A DNA stretch of 8,897 nucleotides from JBCDBL01 sp039183635 (GTDB taxonomy: Bacteria > Pseudomonadota > Alphaproteobacteria > Caulobacterales > Parvularculaceae): positions 1 through 8,897 of the forward strand of contig JBCDBL010000147.1 of the NCBI GenBank assembly GCA_039183635.1. The letters run 5' to 3'. The translations under genes were made by a program, and so were the position numbers. The notes beneath the pieces were generated by a model. That model did not search any database and was not told the origin of the DNA. It saw only the letters and a program-made list of their open reading frames with translations. The first letter of the stretch is position 1; every line of letters starts with the position of its first letter. Positions 1 through 7,300 of the stretch are shown piece after piece.

Positions 1-18
1 CCAAGGCGAAGCGCTTTA

Positions 19-41
19 AACCTCCGCCTCTGGCGGAGGTT
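19..41 (-). terminator. Hairpin, probable terminator of the beta-oxidation operon
   Basis: A perfect 10-bp inverted repeat (AACCTCCGCC at 19-28, GGCGGAGGTT at 32-41) encloses a 3-nt loop. It starts 31 bp beyond the stop codon of the minus-strand hydratase/dehydrogenase gene. Read on the minus strand, the stem is GC-rich and runs into a short T run (the stem's own TT plus one more T, then AAAG). That is a weak but acceptable intrinsic terminator. Placement supports the call; the short T run limits it. Nothing else is visible in bases 1-72. Confidence 0.6.
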
Positions 42-72
42 AATGACCCGTCAAAAACCCAAAGAGCGCCGT

Positions 73-2262
73 TTACGCCGCTTTGTAGAAAGTATCGCCC
101 TTGGCGGCCATGTCCCTGAGAATTTGCGGCGGGGCGTAGCGTTCGCCGTATTTCTGGGCGAGGCCGTCGGCGGTGCGGACGAACTCTTCGATGCCGATCG
201 TGTCCATCATGGAAAACGGCCCGCCGGTCCAGGGCGCAAAGCCCCAGCCGAAAATTGCGCCGAGATCGCCGGACTGCGGGTCGCGCAAAATATTGCGCTC
301 CATCGTGCGTACAGCCTCGATCGCCTGAATGTAGGCAAGGCGCGTACGCACCTCCTCCACGTCAGGCTGCTCTTCCAACAGCGGGAAATGGTCCGTAACG
401 CCGCGCCATATTTGTTTTCCGTCATCGGAATACTCATAGTAACCCTTAGCGTTTTTACGGCCCATGCGCCCCAGATCGTACATCGTTGCAAGAACGGCGT
501 CGCCAGGGTGATTTGGATACGCATCTCCTAAAGCTTCACGCGTTTCCTTCATAATGCGGTAGCCAAGCTCAATCGAGGTTTCGTCCACAAGCGCCAACGG
601 CCCCACCGGCATGCCGAGCATTTTCGAGGCGTTCTCGATGAGCGCGACGGAGATCCCCTCGCCCACCATGGCCTGCGCTTCGCCAAGATAAGGCATGATG
701 ACGCTGTTGGCGTAGAAGCCGCGGCCGTCATTGACGACGATCGGGGTTTTCTTGATTTGCCGCACATAGTCGAGGGCCTGGGCCACGGCCTTGTCTTGCG
801 TGCCTTCGCCAAGAATGATCTCCACCAGAGGCATCTTATCCACCGGCGAGAAGAAGTGAACCCCGACAAACTGAGCCGGGCGCTTAGAAAACTCCGACAG
901 CCCCGTAATCGGCAGGGTCGAGGTGTTGGACGCGAAAATAATGTCTTCGCCGATCACAGCCTCGGTTTTCTTGATGACGTCTTCCTTGATGCTCGTGTCT
1001 TCAAACACGGCCTCGATGATGAAATCGACATCTTTCAGGGCGTTATAGTCCGTTGTCGGCGTGATGCGCGCGAGGAGCGCATCGCCCTTCTCCTGGGTGG
1101 TCTTGCCGCGTTCGACGCCCTTAGCGACGAGCTTTTCGGAGTAATTCTTGCCTTTTTCGGCGTATTCCAATTCGCGGTCGAGGAGCACGACCTCCATGCC
1201 CGCCTTGGCGGAGACATAGGCGATGCCGGCGCCCATCATCCCGGCGCCCAGAACGCCGAGCTTTTTCACAGGCATCGGCTCCACGCTTTTCGGCCGCGCT
1301 TCGCCTTTTTCCGCCGCCTGTTTGTTGATGAACAAGGTGCGAATCATATTTGCAGTTTGCGGCTCCATCAAGCATTTGGTGAAGTACTTGCTTTCGATGC
1401 GCAGGCCGACGTCAATCGGGACGATGGAGCCTTCATAGGTCGCGGACAAGATTCGCTCCACCGCAGGGTAATTATGCTGAGTTTGCCTTTGCGCCATGGC
1501 GCTTGCAGCTACAAACGTCTGTACGCTGCCCGGGTGCATGGCGCCGCCGCCGCCGGGATACTTAAAGCCTTTTTTGTCCCAGGGCTGGGAGACCTCCCGG
1601 TTGTCCTTGATCCAGGCTTTGGCCGCATCGATAAGACCGTCGGCGGGGACGACCTCAGTTATGAAGCCGAGGCGTTTGGCCTTTTCCGGCTTCACCGGCG
1701 CACCTGTCGTCATCATTTTCAGGGCTTCCTGAATGCCGATCAGGCGCGGCAGGCGCTGGGTGCCGCCGCCGCCGGGGATAAGGCCCACCTGAACTTCCGG
1801 CTGGCCGAGCTGGATCTTGTCGTTGTCGGCGACAAAGCGGGCGTGGCAAGCAAGCGCAATTTCAAGGCCGCCGCCAAGAGCAAGACCGTTGATCGCCGCG
1901 ACGAACGGCTTTGTCCCAGCGCCCTTGCCAAGTTCCTTGGCTGACTTACCGCCGGATTCCATTTTGCGGCAAGCTTTGTTGAGGTCATAAGAAACCTCAA
2001 ACAATTCCGCCACTTTGCCGGCCTTCGCCAACTCCCCGGAGCGTTCCAGCATGCGCAGGTCAGCGCCGGCGATAAAACCGGACTCTTTGCCAGACGTAAG
2101 AACAGCGCCGATGACGGCGTCATCTTCAAGCACCTTATCGATCGCTTGAGGCAAATCGGCGGCGAGGCCTTCGTTGATGACATTCATCGACTGGCCGGGA
2201 AGGTCGATCGTCAGGGTGGCTACGCCATCTGCGTCGACATCGTATTTGATCGTTTCAAACAT
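73..2262 (-). CDS. fadJ: Multifunctional enoyl-CoA hydratase / 3-hydroxyacyl-CoA dehydrogenase (beta-oxidation alpha subunit)
   Basis: This 729-residue fusion enzyme hydrates trans-2-enoyl-CoA and then oxidises L-3-hydroxyacyl-CoA with NAD+, in the cytoplasm. The N-terminal crotonase domain (about 1-200) shows the oxyanion-hole segment FIAGADL (63-69). It also shows two glutamates at the positions of the catalytic pair, E134 in GGGLEIAL and E156 in GQPEVQVGLIPG. The NAD-binding domain begins near 333 with GVLGAGMMGAGIA (336-348), a GxGxxG fold. The catalytic His is H469 in HFFSPVDKMPLVEII, with E481 as its likely partner. The C-terminal dehydrogenase domains start near GRGFYANSV (513-521) and include GRMGRKNAKGYYEY (598-611). 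The length equals that of E. coli FadB, but the SPVxKMPLVE wording is closer to FadJ, so the symbol is approximate. The ATG has only a weak GGAA Shine-Dalgarno 8 nt upstream, and the gene lies 42 bp after the thiolase gene in one operon. No key residue is missing. Confidence 0.95.
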   Translation of the reverse strand: MFETIKYDVDADGVATLTIDLPGQSMNVINEGLAADLPQAIDKVLEDDAVIGAVLTSGKESGFIAGADLRMLERSGELAKAGKVAELFEVSYDLNKACRKMESGGKSAKELGKGAGTKPFVAAINGLALGGGLEIALACHARFVADNDKIQLGQPEVQVGLIPGGGGTQRLPRLIGIQEALKMMTTGAPVKPEKAKRLGFITEVVPADGLIDAAKAWIKDNREVSQPWDKKGFKYPGGGGAMHPGSVQTFVAASAMAQRQTQHNYPAVERILSATYEGSIVPIDVGLRIESKYFTKCLMEPQTANMIRTLFINKQAAEKGEARPKSVEPMPVKKLGVLGAGMMGAGIAYVSAKAGMEVVLLDRELEYAEKGKNYSEKLVAKGVERGKTTQEKGDALLARITPTTDYNALKDVDFIIEAVFEDTSIKEDVIKKTEAVIGEDIIFASNTSTLPITGLSEFSKRPAQFVGVHFFSPVDKMPLVEIILGEGTQDKAVAQALDYVRQIKKTPIVVNDGRGFYANSVIMPYLGEAQAMVGEGISVALIENASKMLGMPVGPLALVDETSIELGYRIMKETREALGDAYPNHPGDAVLATMYDLGRMGRKNAKGYYEYSDDGKQIWRGVTDHFPLLEEQPDVEEVRTRLAYIQAIEAVRTMERNILRDPQSGDLGAIFGWGFAPWTGGPFSMMDTIGIEEFVRTADGLAQKYGERYAPPQILRDMAAKGDTFYKAA

Positions 2263-2304
2263 GTTCGTGTTCCAATCTTTTCAAATATCGTTAGCGGACA
2301 GCGC

Positions 2305-3513
2305 CTAAACGCGCTCGATGATCGTGGCGACGCCCATGCCGGCGCCGATACACAAGGTGACGAGCGCCGTCTCCTTGCCGGAGCGCTCAAGCTCGTCCGC
2401 CGCCGTGCCGAGCACCATGGCGCCTGTGGCGCCGAGCGGGTGGCCCATAGCGATGGCGCCGCCGCATACGTTGATGTCGGAGTGGTCGATGTCGAAAGCC
2501 TGCATGAACCGCAATACGACGGAGGCGAACGCTTCATTCAGCTCCCAAAGATCGATGTCGCTTTTCGTCATGCCGGCGCGCTTCAGCGCTTTTTCTGCGG
2601 CAAATTCCGGACCCGTCAACATAATGGTCGGCTCGGAGCCGACTGAGGCGGCCGCCTTGATCCGCACTTTCGGCTTCAGGCCGAGACGTTCGCCCGCCTC
2701 TTCAGAACCGATCAAAACAGCAGCCGCGCCATCGACGATGCCGGAGGAGTTGCCGGCGTGGTGCACATGGTTGATTTTTTCAAGTTCAGGGTATTTCTGA
2801 AGCGCCACGGCGTTAAAACCGAACCCTTCGCCTAAACCTCCAAACGAGGGAGCCAGACCGCCGAGGGTTTGCATATCCGTCCCTGGACGGATGGTTTCAT
2901 CATGATCGAGAACGGTAAGCCCGATAACGTCCTTAACTGGCAATACGGACTTGGAAAACCGCCCTTCGTCCCAGGACGCCTTGGAGCGCTTATGGCTTTC
3001 CACCGAATAGGCGTCGCAATCGTCCCGGCTGATGCCGTATTTCGTTGCGATGAGGTCAGCGCTGATGCCCTGGGGCACCATATACATTTTGAACGTCACG
3101 GCCGGATCGCTCATCATCGCGCCGCCGTCGGCGCCCATGGGCACGCGGCTCATGGCTTCAACGCCGCCGGCCACGACAAGGTCGGCCTCGCCTCCCTTCA
3201 CTTTGCCCGCCGCCATATTGACGGCCTCAAGGCCTGAGGCGCAGAACCGGTTCACCTGTACGCCGGACACAGACTGGTCATAGTCGGCGACCAACAACGC
3301 CGTGCGGGCGACGTCGCCGCCCTGCTCCCCGACCGGGGACACACAGCCAAGAATAACATCGTCGATCTCAGCGGTGTCCAGATCATTGCGATCGCGCACG
3401 GCGCCCAGCGCCTGGGCGGCGAGGTTCACCGGCGTTATTTCGTGTAAAGACCCGTCAGCTTTTCCCTTGCCGCGGGCGGTGCGTACGGCGTCATAAACAT
3501 AAGCTTCAGCCAT
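2305..3513 (-). CDS. fadA: Acetyl-CoA C-acyltransferase (thiolase), beta-oxidation beta subunit
   Basis: This thiolase cleaves 3-ketoacyl-CoA with CoA to acetyl-CoA and a shortened acyl-CoA, the last step of the beta-oxidation cycle. It is expected to partner the hydratase/dehydrogenase encoded 42 bp downstream. The 402-residue protein has the normal family length. Visible catalytic parts are the nucleophile C91 in VNRFCASGLEAVN, NEAFA at 326-330, H358 in GGAIAMGHPLGATGA, and the second cysteine C388 in LCIGAGMG. I place the start at 3513. An AAGGAAGGA Shine-Dalgarno lies 8 nt upstream, and the protein then opens MAEAYVYDAVRTARG, the usual thiolase N-terminus. The frame stays open to an ATG at 3594, but those 27 extra residues do not look like thiolase. 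Substrate chain length, and whether this is closer to FadA, FadI or an acetoacetyl-CoA thiolase, cannot be read from the sequence; the operon argues for fatty-acid oxidation. Confidence 0.94.
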   Translation of the reverse strand: MAEAYVYDAVRTARGKGKADGSLHEITPVNLAAQALGAVRDRNDLDTAEIDDVILGCVSPVGEQGGDVARTALLVADYDQSVSGVQVNRFCASGLEAVNMAAGKVKGGEADLVVAGGVEAMSRVPMGADGGAMMSDPAVTFKMYMVPQGISADLIATKYGISRDDCDAYSVESHKRSKASWDEGRFSKSVLPVKDVIGLTVLDHDETIRPGTDMQTLGGLAPSFGGLGEGFGFNAVALQKYPELEKINHVHHAGNSSGIVDGAAAVLIGSEEAGERLGLKPKVRIKAAASVGSEPTIMLTGPEFAAEKALKRAGMTKSDIDLWELNEAFASVVLRFMQAFDIDHSDINVCGGAIAMGHPLGATGAMVLGTAADELERSGKETALVTLCIGAGMGVATIIERV

Positions 3514-3521
3514 TTGGACGA

Positions 3522-3530
3522 TCCTTCCTT
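3522..3530 (-). promoter_or_regulatory. Ribosome binding site that fixes the thiolase start
   Basis: Read on the minus strand this is AAGGAAGGA, a strong Shine-Dalgarno 8 nt before the ATG at 3511-3513. It selects that ATG over the upstream in-frame ATG at 3594. Confidence 0.75.
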
Positions 3531-3641
3531 GATCTTGTCTTCGTTGATCTTTAACGAGCGCCGGTCCTCCGCGAGGCGGACCCACGAAATCCAATTAGGG
3601 ATGACTGCGATATAAGGCGTAAGCAGGGGCGACACACGCAC

Positions 3642-3665
3642 GAAACGCAGTTTTGTACGCAAAAC
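3642..3665. promoter_or_regulatory. Overlapping palindromes upstream of the thiolase gene, possible fatty-acid-responsive operator
   Basis: Two overlapping inverted repeats lie about 130 bp before the thiolase ATG and 28 bp beyond the Lrp-type gene's stop. The first, on the plus strand, is GAAAC-GCA-GTTTT at 3642-3654; its AAAC and GTTT arms match perfectly. It resembles the PsrA operator form (G/C)AAAC-N2-4-GTTT(G/C), except that the last flanking base is T. PsrA is a TetR-family fatty-acid sensor of pseudomonads. The second is GTTTTG-TACG-CAAAAC at 3650-3665, with perfect 6-bp arms. The rest of 3514-3692 holds no credible gene. A candidate -10 (TTATAT on the minus strand, 3610-3615) has no good -35. 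An imperfect GC hairpin sits in the leader (3563-3582). Which protein binds here is unknown. Confidence 0.35.
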
Positions 3666-3692
3666 GTTCTTCTATCCCATGCCGAAGGAACA

Positions 3693-4166
3693 CTACGTCG
3701 TCTCAGGGCGGACGTCGAGGTTCACCTCCAGGCTATCTTTAACCTCTTCCATGGCGGGATAGGTGCTCGTCTGTAAAACGCCGGGCAGCGCTGCGATCTC
3801 GGCGCCGAGCAAGCGGCGATACTCCGCCATATCCCTGGCGCGAACCTTCAACAGGTAGTCGAAACCACCCGCCACCATGTGACAGCTCTGGATTTCCCGA
3901 ACCTCATGCACCGCGGCGTTGAACCGGGACAGAACGTCCTCGGTGGTGGCGTCAAGCTTCACTTCGACAAACGCCACATACCCCCGTCCCAGTTCGCCGG
4001 GATCGAGGCGCGCGCCGTAGCCGCGAATGACGCCGTCCCGCTCCAACCGGCGCACCCGCGCGATACAAGGCGTTTTTGACAAATTCACCCGTTCGGCAAG
4101 CTCCACGAAAGACATCCGGCCGTCCCGCTGCAGCTCCTGCAAAATGCGCATATCCGTTTGGTCCAT
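3693..4166 (-). CDS. putR: Lrp/AsnC-family transcriptional regulator, probable PutR-type proline regulator
   Basis: This is a 157-residue feast/famine regulator of normal family length. The N-terminal winged helix-turn-helix (about 3-50) reads MDQTDMRILQELQRDGR and then LSKTPCIARVRRLERDGVI, the recognition-helix region of the Lrp family. The C-terminal RAM domain (about 64-142) contains the effector-loop motif VAGGFDYLLKVRA (98-110) and ends TSTYPAMEEVKDS. Such proteins bind amino acids and assemble as dimers to octamers that wrap DNA. The gene is divergent from putA, with 174 bp between start codons. In several alphaproteobacteria (Rhodobacter capsulatus, Agrobacterium) an Lrp-like PutR beside putA activates it in response to proline, so that role is inferred here from position. 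GGAGG lies 4 nt before the ATG. The protein could also regulate other genes, including the co-oriented thiolase operon 179 bp downstream. Confidence 0.9.
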   Translation of the reverse strand: MDQTDMRILQELQRDGRMSFVELAERVNLSKTPCIARVRRLERDGVIRGYGARLDPGELGRGYVAFVEVKLDATTEDVLSRFNAAVHEVREIQSCHMVAGGFDYLLKVRARDMAEYRRLLGAEIAALPGVLQTSTYPAMEEVKDSLEVNLDVRPETT

Positions 4167-4170
4167 ACGG

Positions 4171-4211
4171 CCTCCATATACCTTAATTTCAGACTGAAGA
4201 TATAAATTATA
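4171..4211 (-). promoter_or_regulatory. Candidate promoter and ribosome binding site of the Lrp-type regulator gene
   Basis: Read on the minus strand, a perfect TATAAT -10 hexamer lies at 4206-4211. Transcription would start near 4199, and the GGAGG ribosome binding site is at 4171-4175, 4 nt before the ATG. No convincing -35 is visible 16-18 bp upstream, where the DNA is very AT-rich. The palindrome at 4188-4198 would lie at the start of the transcript, well placed for autoregulation. In such AT-rich DNA a TATAAT match has limited weight. Confidence 0.4.
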
Positions 4212-4261
4212 CGAGTATATTAAGAAATATATCTAATTTTTAAATTATATTTAGTCTGAAA
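4187..4261. promoter_or_regulatory. Probable operator array shared by the Lrp-type gene and putA
   Basis: A very AT-rich stretch in GC-rich DNA is bounded by a perfect 9-bp inverted repeat, TTTCAGACT (4187-4195) and AGTCTGAAA (4253-4261). Each end is also close to a palindrome itself: TTCAG-A-CTGAA at 4188-4198 (perfect) and TTTAG-T-CTGAA at 4250-4260 (one mismatch). A third palindrome, TATATT-AAGA-AATATA (4216-4231), lies midway. The three centres (4193, 4223.5, 4255) are about 31 bp apart, close to three helical turns each, so all face the same side of the DNA. That layout suits an Lrp-type oligomer that wraps DNA. The palindromes are seen directly; binding by the adjacent regulator is inference. 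The CAG-N-CTG spacing differs from the E. coli Lrp consensus. Confidence 0.6.
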
Positions 4262-4279
4262 GACCTTTCTCGATACGAT
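4251..4279 (+). promoter_or_regulatory. Candidate putA promoter
   Basis: TACGAT (4274-4279) could serve as a -10, with the poor hexamer TTAGTC (4251-4256) exactly 17 bp upstream. The -35 position falls inside the right-hand palindrome of the operator array, as expected for a promoter that needs, or is blocked by, the adjacent regulator. Transcription would start near 4286 and leave a leader of about 55 nt before the ATG at 4341. The -35 matches consensus poorly, so this is tentative. Confidence 0.3.
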
Positions 4280-4340
4280 ATTGTGGCCGCAAACATTCAA
4301 ACACCGCGTTATTGCGGTCCATTCGCCTGGGAACGCCGCC

Positions 4341-7300
4341 ATGATCTTTGAAGAAACGCCCCCCGCTTCGTCCCGCATCGCTGTTCGGGACATGTTGTTC
4401 GCCCCTGAGGCGCCCCTTGTCCGGCGTCTCGCCGCGGCCGCCCAACACAGGCCGGAAGAAGACGAACGCATCACCGAACGGGCGCGCGCTTTTGTGGAAC
4501 AGGCGCGGTCCGAGGCGGCGCGGTCGGGCCTCATCGAGGCGTTTTTGCAGGAATACGGTCTCGCCACGGAGGAAGGCGTCGCCCTGATGCGTCTTGCCGA
4601 AGCAATGCTGCGCACGCCGGACGCCGCCACCGCCGACGCTCTCATCCGCGATAAGTTGAGCGACGCCGATTGGGCCGGCCACGCCGGGGGCAGCGTATCG
4701 GCCCTCGTCAACGTTTCGACACGGGCGCTGATGCTGACGGCGGGGTGGCTGGACGCCACGGACGCAAGCGGCGGCCTCATGGACCGCGTGAAAAACCTGT
4801 CGGGACGCATCGGCGCGCCGGCGGTTCGCGCCGGGGTCGCCCAGGCGATGCGTATTCTTGGCGATCAGTTCGTCCTGGGGCAAACCATCGAGGCGGCGCT
4901 TCATCGCGCACGCCCACACGAGGCAAGAGGTTACGCCTACTCCTACGATATGCTGGGGGAGGCAGCCCATACGGAGGAAGACGCCAAACGGTACACGGAA
5001 AGCTACGCCGACGCTATCGCGGGCATCGCAGCAGCAGCCGCCTCTGACGCGCGAGGCGATGACTTCCGCACCGCGCCGGGCGTTTCCGTCAAACTGTCCG
5101 CTTTGCATCCCCGCTATGAAACGGGGCAACGGGAACGCGTTCTCGCCGAGCTCGTCCCCCGCGTTGAACGCCTCGCAAGGGCGGCCCGGGCCGGCGGCAT
5201 CGGTCTGAACATCGACGCCGAGGAGGCGGAGCGGCTCGACATTTCCCTGGATGTGATCGAGGCGGTTGCGGTCGCGGCGGACTTGAAAGACTGGCCTGGC
5301 CTTGGCGTCGTCGTGCAAGCCTATCAACGCCGCGCGGACGCTGTGCTCGACTGGCTTGCGGACCTCGCCCGCCGCCGCGGCGCGCCCTTGATGGTGCGCC
5401 TGGTAAAAGGCGCCTATTGGGACGGCGAGATCAAACGGGCGCAAGTTTTAGGCCTCGAAACTTATCCTGTGTTCACACGCAAGGCGCATACCGATGTTTC
5501 CTATCTCGCCTGCGCGCGGAAAATGCTGTCGCTGGGAGATGTGTTCTATCCGCAATTCGCCACCCATAACGCCCACACCGCCGCCGCCATTCTGGAAACC
5601 GCAGAGAACCGAAACGGTTTTGAATTCCAGCGCCTCCACGGCATGGGCGAGACCCTGCACGACGCCCTGGTCGCGGCGGGCGCCCGCAGCCGCATTTACG
5701 CCCCTGTCGGCGGGCATCGAGATCTCCTGCCCTATCTTGTCCGCAGACTGCTGGAAAACGGGGCCAACTCCTCCTTCGTCAATCAGCTGTTCGATCCAGA
5801 AACAGCCGTTTCGGAGATCATCGAAAACCCTGTGGCCAGCGCCCTCGCCCATGACGGCGCGCCGAACCCGCAAATCCCCGCGCCCCGCGACCATCTGGGA
5901 GATCGGCGCAGCGCCGCCGGGTTCGACCTGACCGACCCCGCCACGCTGAAACGGCTCAGTACGGACTTTACCCATGAAACGCTGCAAAGCACAGCCGCAC
6001 CCGTCATTTCCGGCAAAACCCGAACGGGGGCGACATCGCCGGTGCATAACCCGGCTTTCAAGGGCGAAACGGTCGGATATACTATTGAGACCTCCCCTGA
6101 AGACCTTAACGCCGCCCTCGGCGCAGCGAAGGACGCGGCCACAGGCTGGGCCGCGCAGCCTCCCGCGGCGCGGGCGCGAATTTTACGCCGGGCGGCCGAC
6201 GCTCTTGAGGCGGACGCCCCGGCCTTTATGGCGATGGCCGTGCGCGAGGCCGGCAAAACCTGGCCCGACGCCCTCGCTGAAGTGCGTGAAGCGGTGGACT
6301 TTTTAAGATATTATGCCGACGAGGCGGAGGGGTCGGGCATGGCGGGCCGGCGCGGCCTCGGCGTTATGGCGTGCATCTCCCCCTGGAACTTTCCGTTGGC
6401 GATCTTTCTTGGCCAGGTTGCAGGCGCCCTGGCCGCCGGGAACGCCGTCATCGCCAAACCGGCGGAACAAACGCCGCTGATCGCCGCCGCCGCGACCCGT
6501 CTGTTGCATCGGGCCGGCGTGCCCGCCGATGTCCTCCACTTTGTTCCAGGCGATGGCCTATCCGTCGGCGCGCCGCTGACAGCGGACCGCCGCATCGACG
6601 GGGTCTGCTTCACAGGCTCCACTGAGACGGCCATGGCGATCGCCCGCACCCTTGGCGATACAGGCCGGGGCGCGGCGCCGCTGATCGCGGAGACCGGCGG
6701 GATCAACGCAATGATCGTCGACTCAACGGCTTTACTAGAGCAGGCGGTCATGGACGCCGTCGAATCCGCCTTCCAAAGCGCCGGGCAAAGGTGCTCCGCT
6801 CTGCGCCTTTTATGCGTTCAGGAAGATGTCGCAGATGCATTCTGTACAATGCTCGCCGGCGCCATGGCGAAGCTTAACCTCGGCGATCCAGCCCGGTTTT
6901 CTACGGACGTCGGCCCCCTGATCGATGCAGACGCCCAGGATGGTATTGCCGCCCATATCGCAGAGATGGAGCGCACCGCCCGCCTCATCGCCCGCACGCC
7001 TGCAGCACAGCAGGGCGTCGATGGAACATTCCTACGCCCGGTCGCCTTTGAGATCGAAAACGTTGCAGATCTGAAGAAAGAGGTGTTCGGACCGGTTTTA
7101 CATGTTGTGCGATTCCCCGCGCAAGAACTCAACGCCTTGCTCGACGCCATCAACGCCAAGGGGTATGGCCTTACCCTCGGCCTGCACACGCGCATTGACG
7201 AAACAGTGTTGGACGTCGCCGCAAAGGCGCGTGTCGGCAATCTTTACGTCAACCGCAACCAAATCGGCGCTGTGGTGGGCGTTCAGCCCTTTGGCGGCGA

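Noticed and set aside
757..1944. Long plus-strand open frame of 395 codons inside the hydratase/dehydrogenase gene.
   Set aside because: It is antisense to a gene with intact catalytic motifs, has no recognisable domain, and is typical of open antisense frames in GC-rich DNA.
3563..3582. GGTCC/GGACC hairpin in the leader before the thiolase gene.
   Set aside because: The stem is imperfect, with competing pairings and no T tract, so it is not convincing as a terminator of the Lrp-type gene or as a regulatory RNA.
3514..3594. Longer thiolase start at 3594.
   Set aside because: The 27 added residues look like translated leader DNA, and a strong Shine-Dalgarno sits directly before the ATG at 3513.
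4201..4252. AT-rich island as a possible sign of transferred DNA or an origin.
   Set aside because: It is confined to about 50 bp in a divergent promoter region, flanked by genes of uniform GC-rich composition, and is fully explained by promoter and operator sequence.
4303..4318. Small hairpin ACCGC-GTTATT-GCGGT in the putA leader.
   Set aside because: Only 5 bp of stem with a 6-nt loop; expected by chance, and no riboswitch or attenuator features surround it.
4281..4340. In-frame extension of putA to a TTG codon at 4281 (20 extra residues).
   Set aside because: There is no good ribosome binding site for the TTG, the added residues do not resemble PutA N-termini, and the TTG would lie next to or ahead of the likely transcription start. 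The ATG at 4341 has GGGAA 7 nt upstream.
4251..5444. Long minus-strand open frame of 397 codons opposite the 5' part of putA.
   Set aside because: It lies antisense to conserved PutA sequence, runs into the operator region, and shows no family motif.
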